DNA of 52,383 nt from UA16 sp042095135 (GTDB lineage: Bacteria > Bacteroidota > Bacteroidia > Flavobacteriales_D > Sanyastnellaceae), in contig JBELBV010000010.1 of the NCBI GenBank assembly GCA_042095135.1, forward strand, positions 1 to 52,383, written 5' to 3'. Positions within the stretch are counted from its first letter, which is position 1; the number at the start of each line of letters is the position of its first letter. Positions 9,571 to 17,325 of this stretch are shown one piece after another. Both the position numbers and the translations under genes were made by a program. The notes beneath the pieces were generated by a model that did no database searches, was not told the origin of the DNA, and saw only the letters and a list, made by a program, of their open reading frames with translations.

Positions 9571-10056
9571 ATGATTCAGCGCATTGAACGGTCCTTTCGC
9601 CTTGAGGAATGGCGGGCGAACGAGCTTCCATCTTCCGATTTGGAGTTGCTCCAGTCCGCGCACAAGGCGTGCCAATCGGCTTATTCCCCGTATTCGAAAT
9701 TTAATGTTGGCTCCTCGGTCCGGTTGGCTTCAGGGACCATTGTAGCTGGTAGTAACCAGGAAAATTCGGCCTATCCCAGCGGGTTGTGTGCTGAGCGCGT
9801 TGCCTTTTTTGCCGCAGGTGCACAGCATCCGGATGACCCTATCGTAGCCGCGGCGGTCGTAACCGACAGCACCATGCCCGTACTCGATTTCTCGCCGTGT
9901 GGCGGTTGCCGACAAGTGATGATTGAAACAGAAGATCGACAGGGTGCACCGATTCGATTTTTGATGCAGACGGGCGCGTCAAATGTGCTGGTTTCGGCAG
10001 ACGTTTCCCAGTTCTTGCCCTTGTCGTTCAAGCTGCCTGCGCACCGCAACCCTTAA
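9571..10056 (+). CDS. cdd: Cytidine deaminase
   Basis: A 161-aa homotetrameric-type cytidine deaminase that converts cytidine or deoxycytidine to uridine or deoxyuridine and ammonia. The zinc site is complete: Cys73-Ala-Glu75 in YPSGLCAERVA, with Glu75 as the proton shuttle, and Cys110 and Cys113 in SPCGGCRQ. The substrate-binding SPYSKFNVGS and NQENSAYPS segments are present. Length is slightly above the ~130-150 aa norm because of a short N-terminal extension. It opens a six-gene run with gaps of 6-24 bp ending at 15556 that also holds a nucleoside transporter and thymidine phosphorylase. Confidence 0.95.
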   Translation: MIQRIERSFRLEEWRANELPSSDLELLQSAHKACQSAYSPYSKFNVGSSVRLASGTIVAGSNQENSAYPSGLCAERVAFFAAGAQHPDDPIVAAAVVTDSTMPVLDFSPCGGCRQVMIETEDRQGAPIRFLMQTGASNVLVSADVSQFLPLSFKLPAHRNP

Positions 10057-10080
10057 GCCCGGTTTGACGTATACCGCAGC

Positions 10081-11346
10081 ATGCGGTGTTCACGCCATAA
10101 GGACCATTTACATTGGGTATGCTCAGGAATGCTCTTGGCCATAGCCTTGGCGTTTCCTGTGGTGAACTTCGGTCAGCAATCTTGGCACGCGATCCAATTC
10201 GATGCAGGTACCGGTTTCGCGATGAATCCGATGCAGTCGACTGCGCCGGCATCTACCCGTTCCTCTGTCGCTTCATTGAAGGGCTGGGGTCGCGAAGGCC
10301 TTGGGCGCAATTCGCTTCAATGGAAGGGCACGCTTGACCGGGAGGTGTACGCGGGTCAACCTGCAGCAAATCAAGTTCGGTCGGACATCAGCATCGGCTT
10401 GCGTCGTGCCCTCACTAAAAACGTGGAAACTGGTATCCAAGTCAACGGTTTCCGAGGAACGACCTGGGAACGAAGCCTGCGCTTTCAAGAGGAATGGCAC
10501 GCCTTTGCTGCTGGTCACTGGAGCGGACGGTGGTGGATGGTCCTCCGAAACGAGGGGCGAACAGGACGCATTTACGTCGAGAAACACTCATGGAATTATG
10601 CTTCCAATATTGGTTTTGATCGCGGTGAATTCAAGGTGGGGGCAGAATTGCGCCTTCCCATTTTAACCCGCGTCCGGGGACAAGTTCGCTTGAACAAAAT
10701 AGGCCAGCGCCGCACACATCACCTAGCAGACTTGGTGGTCGTCGTGCATCACCAGGAGCTACAATTTCATAATTGGTCATTGCGCGAAGGACCTGTTGGA
10801 AACGGGATTGACTTGCGTTCTGCAGCCAGCACTGCCGCGGGAGAAGGATGGCAGGGATTCAGGCTGTGGACAGAGACCGAGGGAATTGTGCGATTGGATA
10901 TCGCCGAGCGCCACGGCCTGCGCGGAGGTGTCGATGTGGGATGGATGCACAGGGTTGATGCTGTGCGGGGCACATACAACCAAGACCGAGCTTTAATTGG
11001 CGTCTGGATTGCGGGGGCATATGCGGCATGGGCGGGTAAGTTGCGAGGCACCTGGTATGGTGTGCACAATTCGGGTCAATCGGTGTACGGTGAATCAGGG
11101 TGGGATGCCTACCGGTACAACCACGGGGTGTGTGAAGGACGATTGGAGCGGACCATCCGCGGGGATATTGGGGGCTTCGTCGCCGGGGGGGTGCAAGTTT
11201 GGCGCTCCAACGCCCTTCCCATCGGTTGGTACCAGCGATCGGATTGGACTGCTGGATGGATACACTGCGGCGTGGTGTGGCAGGCGTCGACCGCCTCACG
11301 ATGGGAGCGGCGTCACGCTTTGAAGCGCAGAATGGCGTTTGAGTAG
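10081..11346 (+). CDS. Predicted outer-membrane beta-barrel protein in the nucleoside salvage operon
   Basis: This 421-aa protein has an N-terminal hydrophobic export signal (MLLAIALAFPVVNFGQ); either the ATG at 10081 or the internal Met17 could start it. The mature part is rich in alternating polar/hydrophobic residues, Trp, Tyr, Gly and Arg, in strand-like stretches separated by short turns (SDISIGLRRAL, ETGIQVNGF, RWWMVLRNEGR, FKVGAELRLPI, RGQVRLNKIG), as in outer-membrane barrels. I recognise no named family. It lies 24 bp after cdd and 14 bp before the nucleoside transporter gene, so co-transcription is likely. By context it could be an outer-membrane pore or receptor for nucleosides; this is inference. 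Confidence 0.7.
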   Translation: MRCSRHKDHLHWVCSGMLLAIALAFPVVNFGQQSWHAIQFDAGTGFAMNPMQSTAPASTRSSVASLKGWGREGLGRNSLQWKGTLDREVYAGQPAANQVRSDISIGLRRALTKNVETGIQVNGFRGTTWERSLRFQEEWHAFAAGHWSGRWWMVLRNEGRTGRIYVEKHSWNYASNIGFDRGEFKVGAELRLPILTRVRGQVRLNKIGQRRTHHLADLVVVVHHQELQFHNWSLREGPVGNGIDLRSAASTAAGEGWQGFRLWTETEGIVRLDIAERHGLRGGVDVGWMHRVDAVRGTYNQDRALIGVWIAGAYAAWAGKLRGTWYGVHNSGQSVYGESGWDAYRYNHGVCEGRLERTIRGDIGGFVAGGVQVWRSNALPIGWYQRSDWTAGWIHCGVVWQASTASRWERRHALKRRMAFE

Positions 11347-11360
11347 CCCACATTCTTCGG

Positions 11361-12644
11361 ATGCATTGTAGATTCGTTGCCATGACAGTGATGATGAGTC
11401 TCGTTGGTATGGTCGTTTTGGTGGGGATTGCTTTTGCTGCCTCGCACAATCGGAAGGCCATCCAATTACGCACGGTGTTGGGAGCATTTGGCATCCAATT
11501 GTTTTTCGGGGCTTTCGTGCTGTACTTCCCCTTCGGAAAGTCGCTGCTCATCTCCATTTCCGAGGGAGTGCAGCGGGTGATCGATTATGGAAACGATGGC
11601 ATCACCTTCATTTTCGGTGGGTTGAATTCCGACCAGATGTTTGAACTGTTCGGTGGATCCGGATTCGTCTTTGCTGTTCGTGTCCTTCCGGTTATCATTT
11701 TCTTCTCTTCGCTGATCGCTGTGCTCTACCACATCGGCATCATGCAGTGGGTCATTAATGTGCTTGGAGGTGGATTGCGGCGAGCACTGGGTACGTCGCG
11801 TGCGGAATCGCTCTCGGCAACGGCCAACATTTTTGTGGGACAAACGGAAGCTCCTCTTGTTGTGCGTCCGTTCATCAAAAACATGACTTCTTCAGAGCTC
11901 TTTGCTGTGATGGTGGGGGGCTTGGCCTCGGTCGCAGGCTCTGTCCTTGCGGGATATGCGTCTCTTGGGGTTCCGCTGGAATACTTGATTGCCGCCTCAT
12001 TCATGGCAGCCCCAGGTGGTCTTCTGTTTGCCAAGCTCATTTATCCGGAGACGGAGACGCCCAAGGAGGGCTTGTCAACTGAAGAAATGAATGAGGAGTT
12101 GGATGGTCAATCAGTGAACGTGATTGATGCGGCAGCCAGTGGTGCTGCTTCCGGACTCAAGCTGGCGATGAATGTTGGTGCGATGTTGCTGGCCTTCGTG
12201 GGATTGATTGCCCTCGTCAACGGGCTCTTCAGTGGCGTCGGAGGGTGGTTTAATCACCCCGAGTTGACCCTCGAATTGATTCTGGGGTACGTCTTTGCGC
12301 CGCTCGCGTTTTTGATCGGGGTGCCGTGGCATGAAGCCATCGTGGCCGGTTCATTCATCGGTCAAAAACTCATCGTCAACGAATTCGTGGCGTACCTGAA
12401 TTTCGCTCCCTACCTCGCTGAAGGCGCTGAGGTGGTCTTAAGCGAGAAAACCAAAGCCATTATTTCGTTTGCCCTGTGTGGGTTTGCCAACTTGTCTTCG
12501 ATTGCCATTCTGTTGGGCGGATTGGGGTCATTGGCACCGTCGCGCCGCCAAGACATCGCGCGCTTTGGCCTCAAGGCCGTGCTCGCGGCGACCCTGTCCA
12601 ACCTGATGTCGGCTACGATTGCGGGGCTGTTCTTGTCGCTCTAA
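11361..12644 (+). CDS. nupC: Concentrative nucleoside transporter (NupC/CNT family)
   Basis: The product has 427 aa and about eight or more hydrophobic segments. The concentrative nucleoside transporter signatures are visible: the GQTEAPL loop that contacts nucleoside, VVRPFIKNMTSSELFAVMVGG, AGSVLAGY, the LIAASFMAAPGGLLFAKL segment, and late in the protein KLIVNEFVAYLNF and ALCGFANLSSIAI. Members of the family import nucleosides with a sodium or proton gradient across the inner membrane. An alternative start is the ATG at 11382. Position between an outer-membrane-like protein and thymidine phosphorylase supports a pyrimidine nucleoside uptake and catabolism role. Confidence 0.93.
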   Translation: MHCRFVAMTVMMSLVGMVVLVGIAFAASHNRKAIQLRTVLGAFGIQLFFGAFVLYFPFGKSLLISISEGVQRVIDYGNDGITFIFGGLNSDQMFELFGGSGFVFAVRVLPVIIFFSSLIAVLYHIGIMQWVINVLGGGLRRALGTSRAESLSATANIFVGQTEAPLVVRPFIKNMTSSELFAVMVGGLASVAGSVLAGYASLGVPLEYLIAASFMAAPGGLLFAKLIYPETETPKEGLSTEEMNEELDGQSVNVIDAAASGAASGLKLAMNVGAMLLAFVGLIALVNGLFSGVGGWFNHPELTLELILGYVFAPLAFLIGVPWHEAIVAGSFIGQKLIVNEFVAYLNFAPYLAEGAEVVLSEKTKAIISFALCGFANLSSIAILLGGLGSLAPSRRQDIARFGLKAVLAATLSNLMSATIAGLFLSL

Positions 12645-12661
12645 ACTGCTAAAATTTCGCC

Positions 12662-13990
12662 ATGTTGATCCCCGAAATCATACGAAGGAAGCGGGATGGT
12701 CATGCTTTGAGCACGGCTGAAATCCAACATTTCGTGCAAGGTGTGACCGAAGGAGAAGTGACGGACGCACAGATTGCGGCCTTCGCCATGGCATCGATTT
12801 TTCAAGACATCTCTTACCGCGAGCGCACCGACCTCACGTTGGCCATGCGCGATTCGGGCAAGGTTCTCAATTGGGATGCGGAACGATTGGGAGGTCCTGT
12901 TTTGGACAAGCACTCGACAGGAGGCGTGGGCGATACGGTTTCGTTCGTGCTCGCTCCGATTTTGGCGGCCTGCGGCGGGTATGTGCCCATGATTGCGGGT
13001 CGGGGTTTGGCGCATACCGGTGGAACCATCGATAAGCTGGAGTCTATCCCAGGTTACAACACCGCTCCGGACGAGTCGACGTTTCGCCAGGCGGTCGAGC
13101 GTTGCGGGTTCGCCATCGCCGGCCAAACCGATGATTTTGCACCGGCCGATCGTCGGATGTACGCGACCCGCGATGTGACGGCGACGGTGGAGCAATACGG
13201 ATTGATTACGGCCAGCATCTTGTCGAAGAAACTCGCGGCTGGCCTTGGATCATTGGTGATGGACATCAAGGTCGGGAACGGCGCGTTCATGACCGACATG
13301 ACCGTCGCGCGTGAATTGTCGGACTCGCTTTGTGCGGTGGGTACCCAAGCCGGCATGCCCACCGAAGCGTTGCTCACGGATATGAACCAACCGTTGGCAG
13401 ATGCCGCAGGCAACGGACTGGAGGTGAAGGAGGCCATGAGCTTGTTGCGAGGTGAAATCACTGAAGGAAGGCTGCATGAAGTAACGAAGGCACTGGCCAT
13501 CCGAAACGGCTGCCTCTCCGGATTGTTTGCTACAGCGACCGAAGGAGCAATGGCCGTCGACCGGGTGCTTGCTAACGGCATGGCTGCAGAACGATTCGCT
13601 CAGTCCATTGCGGCCATGGGCGGGCCTGCGGATTTGCTGTCCAATCCGAAACACCTTGCGAATGCTCCCGTTGTTCGTCCGGTGCTCGCTACCGAAGAAA
13701 ATTGGGGTAAATCCCTCTCGAGTGTCGATACCCGCCAACTTGGCTTGGCGGTTGTGGATTTGGGCGGTGGCAGGACCCACGCGGGCCAATCCATTGATCA
13801 CACCGTAGGATGCTCTGGGTGGATGCGACTGGGTTTGGTAGCCGATTCCCAAACGCCATTGTCTGTTGTCCATGCACGAACCGAAGCCGATTACGAGCGC
13901 GCGGCAAACCGCATCCGCGATGCCTTCCAATTTTCAGAAAAAGCGCAAACGACAGTAGAATCCGTTGTCATCGAACACCGCACCGCCTAA
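12662..13990 (+). CDS. deoA: Thymidine phosphorylase
   Basis: A 442-aa protein, the normal length of bacterial thymidine phosphorylase, which splits thymidine or deoxyuridine with phosphate to the base and 2-deoxyribose 1-phosphate. The glycosyltransferase-family pattern is present: an N-terminal helical domain (IRRKRDGHALSTAEI), the phosphate-binding LDKHSTGGVGD at residues 81-91, AGRGLAHTGGTIDKLESIPG, and the LIVMDIKVGNGAFM-type segment. The C-terminal phosphorylase domain carries GGGRTHAGQSIDH. It follows the transporter by 17 bp and precedes the nitroreductase by 9 bp, within the salvage operon. Confidence 0.95.
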   Translation: MLIPEIIRRKRDGHALSTAEIQHFVQGVTEGEVTDAQIAAFAMASIFQDISYRERTDLTLAMRDSGKVLNWDAERLGGPVLDKHSTGGVGDTVSFVLAPILAACGGYVPMIAGRGLAHTGGTIDKLESIPGYNTAPDESTFRQAVERCGFAIAGQTDDFAPADRRMYATRDVTATVEQYGLITASILSKKLAAGLGSLVMDIKVGNGAFMTDMTVARELSDSLCAVGTQAGMPTEALLTDMNQPLADAAGNGLEVKEAMSLLRGEITEGRLHEVTKALAIRNGCLSGLFATATEGAMAVDRVLANGMAAERFAQSIAAMGGPADLLSNPKHLANAPVVRPVLATEENWGKSLSSVDTRQLGLAVVDLGGGRTHAGQSIDHTVGCSGWMRLGLVADSQTPLSVVHARTEADYERAANRIRDAFQFSEKAQTTVESVVIEHRTA

Positions 13991-13999
13991 GTTTGCGGC

Positions 14000-14779
14000 A
14001 TGGTAAAGGTCAAGGTATTCGACTCTTCAGCAGCCAAGGCGTCGAAGCGTCAGGTCTTGGAGGCGCCCGCTACCGATGCAGGGGCATTTTATGATGTGGT
14101 GGATTCCCGGCGCAGTGTTCGGGTTTATGCGGACGTTCCTGTGCCTGAGGAGGTTGTGCAACGGGCTATGGATGCAGCATTGAAAGCCCCCAATTCCTCG
14201 AACCTTCAAGTTTGGGAAATCCACTGGGTGCGTTCAGCTGAGAAAAAAGCGAGACTGGCCGAATATTGCTTGGGCCAACCGGCGGCAACCACGGCACAGG
14301 AGCTGTTTGTGTTTGTCGCTCGTCCAGATTTATGGCGCCGCAACAACGATCGCATGATCGCGCACCTGCGCTCCAATCCGAAGACTCCCGAAAAAGCCTT
14401 CCAGTACTTCGAGAAAATCACCAAGTTGGTCTATAACCAAGGGCCCCTTGGCGTGTTCCGTCCATTCAAATGGATTTGGTTCACCGTGCGAGGCTGGGGG
14501 CAGCCCACACCGCGCGAGCCCATTAGCCTAGCGCACATGGACGTCTGGGCCCACAAGACGACCGCCTTGGCGTGTCAGACCTTCATGCTGGCGGCGCGGG
14601 CAGAAGGCTTTGATTCCTGTCCCATGGAAGGGTTGGATTCGAAACGTGTGAAACAGCTTCTCGGTTTGCCCCGTCGCGCCGGAATAACCATGGCAATTTC
14701 CATGGGAAAACGCGCCGAGGGTGGCATCTACAACGAGCGGTTCAGGTTCCCGCAGGAAGACTTTATTCATGAACACTAG
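14000..14779 (+). CDS. Nitroreductase family protein
   Basis: A 259-aa FMN-dependent nitroreductase-fold protein. The family FMN-binding start is seen as VVDSRRSVRVYAD (Arg37, Arg38, Ser39 and Arg41), followed by AALKAPNSSNLQVWEIHWV and, near the C-terminus, CPMEGLDSKRVKQLLGLP and the AISMGKRAE segment that binds the flavin phosphate in relatives. The physiological substrate cannot be inferred. Compared with the ~200-aa norm there is an N-terminal extension of ~25 residues and an insertion around residues 125-170. It is co-directional with and 9 bp from deoA, and 6 bp from the TerC-family gene. Confidence 0.88.
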   Translation: MVKVKVFDSSAAKASKRQVLEAPATDAGAFYDVVDSRRSVRVYADVPVPEEVVQRAMDAALKAPNSSNLQVWEIHWVRSAEKKARLAEYCLGQPAATTAQELFVFVARPDLWRRNNDRMIAHLRSNPKTPEKAFQYFEKITKLVYNQGPLGVFRPFKWIWFTVRGWGQPTPREPISLAHMDVWAHKTTALACQTFMLAARAEGFDSCPMEGLDSKRVKQLLGLPRRAGITMAISMGKRAEGGIYNERFRFPQEDFIHEH

Positions 14780-14785
14780 CAAGCC

Positions 14786-15556
14786 ATGGATTGGTTGATT
14801 AGCCTCATCATGCTCGTAGCCCTTGAGGCGGTTTTGGGCATCGATAATTTGCTCTACATCGCTATCGAATCCGGTCGAGTAGATCCAACCGAACGCACTC
14901 GTGTTCAACGAATTGGCATCATTGGAGCTGTAGTGATGCGGGTGGCGTTGCTTTTGCTTCTGGTTCAATTGATTCAGTGGTTTCAGATGCCTTTTGCTAC
15001 GGTCCATTGGAAAGGGGTATTGGAAGCATCCTTCAACGGCCACAGCATCATCGCCATGGTCGGTGGCGGGTTTATTGTGTACACGGCTGTCAAAGAAGTT
15101 TGGCACATGCTCGCCGGTGATTTGAATGCACACGCTGAGGCGACCACACCCAAGTCGGCTCGCTCTGCAATCGTAGCCTTGGTGCTGATGAACGCGGTAT
15201 TTTCATTCGACAGTGTTCTCACAGCCATCGCACTAACCGACAACATGGCGGTCATGGTGGTCAGCATCCTGTTGAGCGGCGTGGTGATGCTGTTGCTCGC
15301 CAACCGGGTGGCGGCTTTTTTAAAGAAAAACCGAGCCTACGAAGTGCTAGGATTGTTCATTTTGTTGCTGGTCGGGGTGATGTTGCTTTCTGAAGGCGGT
15401 CATTTGGCCCATTTGACCTTGTTCGGAGGCGAGGTGCATGCACTCAACAAGACCACTTTTTATTTCGCCGTGTCCGTACTCATTATGGTGGATTTGGTCC
15501 AATCGCGCTATCAAAAGCGACTGGCCAAGGCTCAGGAATCCGCTTCTGCTGAGTAG
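14786..15556 (+). CDS. TerC family integral membrane protein
   Basis: The product has 256 aa and seven to eight hydrophobic segments. The TerC signatures are present: an acidic residue-bearing first helix, LEAVLGIDNLLYIAI, and the second motif VFSFDSVLTAIALTDN, both with membrane-embedded Asp residues thought to bind metal. TerC proteins are linked to metal ion (often manganese) efflux and to tellurium resistance. It is the last gene of the plus-strand salvage operon, and its 3' end overlaps the convergent asnB by 25 bp. No strong terminator is visible between the two. Confidence 0.9.
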   Translation: MDWLISLIMLVALEAVLGIDNLLYIAIESGRVDPTERTRVQRIGIIGAVVMRVALLLLLVQLIQWFQMPFATVHWKGVLEASFNGHSIIAMVGGGFIVYTAVKEVWHMLAGDLNAHAEATTPKSARSAIVALVLMNAVFSFDSVLTAIALTDNMAVMVVSILLSGVVMLLLANRVAAFLKKNRAYEVLGLFILLLVGVMLLSEGGHLAHLTLFGGEVHALNKTTFYFAVSVLIMVDLVQSRYQKRLAKAQESASAE

Positions 15557-17211
15557 CCAGCGTTGTGTACGTTGGTGACGGCCCTGCCTGAAGGATCCAC
15601 CACATTTTTAAGGCTTTCATTCCATTCCAGTGCCTTCTCCGTTGAGCAGGCTACAGACTTGCCTCCAGGCACGGAATTCGCCGCCGCCGCCGTGGGGAAG
15701 TGTTTTTCAAAAATGGTGCGGTAGAAGTACCCTTCTTTGGTGGCCGGAGGATTGATGGGGAACCGAACCGAGGCCCGCTCCATCTCTTCATCGCTGACGA
15801 AGCGCTCTGCGTGGTCCTTCAATCCATCGATCCAGCCGTAGCCGACACCGTCGGAGAATTGCTCTTTCTGTCGCCATAGTACCTCATCGGGAATGAGGCC
15901 TTCGAATGATTCGCGAATGATGTGCTTCTCGATTTTACCATTGCCGCCCATTTTCGCAGACGGGTCGAGGTTCATTGCGTAGTTGACAAAGGGCTTGTGC
16001 AAAAATGGCACACGGGTTTCGATGCCCCACGCCATCATGGACTTGTTGGCCCGTGAACAATCGTACTTATTCAATGCCAAAACTTTGCGGACGGATTCCT
16101 CATGGAATTCCTTAGCATCCGGAGCCATGTGGAAATACAGGTAGCCACCGAAGAGCTCGTCTGCGCCTTCGCCACTGAGGACCATCTTGATGCCCAAGGC
16201 CTTGATTTGCCGCGCCATCAAGTACATGGGCGTAGAAGCCCGGATCGTGGTGACGTCGTACGTTTCGATGTGCTTGATGACATCTTCAAGGGCGTCCAAG
16301 CCTTCTTGGATGGTGAACACCAACGGGTGGTGGATCGTGCCGATGTGGTCGGCTACCTTTTGCGCCGCAGCGACATCTGGGCTGCCTTCGAGGCCGATGC
16401 TAAAGCTATGTACTTGGGGCCACCACGCATCTGAATTGTCTTCGTCGTCTACGCGCTTTTGCGAGAAGTTCTTCGCAACGGCTGCAATGACCGAAGAGTC
16501 CAGTCCGCCGCTGATGAGCAGGCCGTAAGGCACGTCACCCATCAAATGCGACTTTACGCTTTGTTCCAGCGCGGCGCGCAATTCTTCCTTCTTGTAGGCT
16601 TTCTTTGGAGCTGTTTCCCAATCCATCCAGGCCTCGTTGTAATATCGCTTGGGTGCGGCATCCTCAGAAGACCACACATGACCGGGAGGGAATTCACTCA
16701 CATCCTCGCACAAGGGTTCGATGCCCTTCATTTCTGATGCGACCATCAAAGCGCCATCGGCCGTGTGACCGAAGTAGAGTGGAATGATCCCAATGGGGTC
16801 GCGGCCAATCAGCCACGTGTCATTTTCGACGTCATACAGCACAAAGGCAAACATGCCATCTAAGCGGTGGACTAGATCGCTGCCATGCTCCCGGTACAAA
16901 CTAAGAATGACCTCGCAGTCGCTGCCGGTTTGGTAGGGGAAAGAAGTCGTTTGCGCTCGGAGTTGCTTGTGGTTGTAGATCTCCCCATTCACAGCCAGCG
17001 CCGTTCCGGTTTCCGGATCCAACAGGGGCTGGGCTCCACTGGTGACATCCACAATCGCCAACCGCTCGTGGGCGAGTACCGCGCGTTCATTTTGGAAAAC
17101 GCCGGACCAATCCGGGCCACGGTGACGTTGCCTTTTGGAGATGGACAGGGCGGCCGAGCGGAGCTCATCCGATGGCGAATTGGAGTTCAGAATTGCTGTT
17201 ATCGAACACAT
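15532..17211 (-). CDS. asnB: Asparagine synthetase B (glutamine-hydrolysing)
   Basis: A 559-aa enzyme that makes asparagine from aspartate, ATP and glutamine. The start is fixed by biology: the ATG at 17211 gives MCSITAIL, and Cys2 must become the N-terminal nucleophile of the glutaminase domain. The frame stays open 72 codons further upstream, but that extension would bury the nucleophile. The class II glutamine amidotransferase domain carries RHRGPDWSG and AVNGEIYNHKQL. The synthetase domain carries the ATP pyrophosphatase loop SGGLDSS (Ser234) and LSGEGADELFGGYLY. Length matches E. coli AsnB (554 aa). It is divergent from the protease gene; the 114-bp intergenic region holds both promoters. 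Confidence 0.96.
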   Translation of the reverse strand: MCSITAILNSNSPSDELRSAALSISKRQRHRGPDWSGVFQNERAVLAHERLAIVDVTSGAQPLLDPETGTALAVNGEIYNHKQLRAQTTSFPYQTGSDCEVILSLYREHGSDLVHRLDGMFAFVLYDVENDTWLIGRDPIGIIPLYFGHTADGALMVASEMKGIEPLCEDVSEFPPGHVWSSEDAAPKRYYNEAWMDWETAPKKAYKKEELRAALEQSVKSHLMGDVPYGLLISGGLDSSVIAAVAKNFSQKRVDDEDNSDAWWPQVHSFSIGLEGSPDVAAAQKVADHIGTIHHPLVFTIQEGLDALEDVIKHIETYDVTTIRASTPMYLMARQIKALGIKMVLSGEGADELFGGYLYFHMAPDAKEFHEESVRKVLALNKYDCSRANKSMMAWGIETRVPFLHKPFVNYAMNLDPSAKMGGNGKIEKHIIRESFEGLIPDEVLWRQKEQFSDGVGYGWIDGLKDHAERFVSDEEMERASVRFPINPPATKEGYFYRTIFEKHFPTAAAANSVPGGKSVACSTEKALEWNESLKNVVDPSGRAVTNVHNAGYSAEADS

Positions 17212-17293
17212 GGTCAAACTATACTTTGCTCTGCCTACGCATGAGGCGGAGCGGATGTTACATTTTGGTCCACTAAATTCCGCGGCTTGGTGA

Positions 17294-17301
17294 TACCTTT
17301 G
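17294..17301 (+). promoter_or_regulatory. Candidate Bacteroidota -7 element upstream of the S8 protease
   Basis: TACCTTTG matches the Bacteroidota TAnnTTTG element and ends 24 bp before the protease ATG at 17326. The nearest upstream TTG (17265-17267) is 26 bp away, longer than the usual ~19-21 bp, so the -33 part is not convincing. Confidence 0.35.
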
Positions 17302-17325
17302 AGCTACCTCAGAAATTTTGAAACC

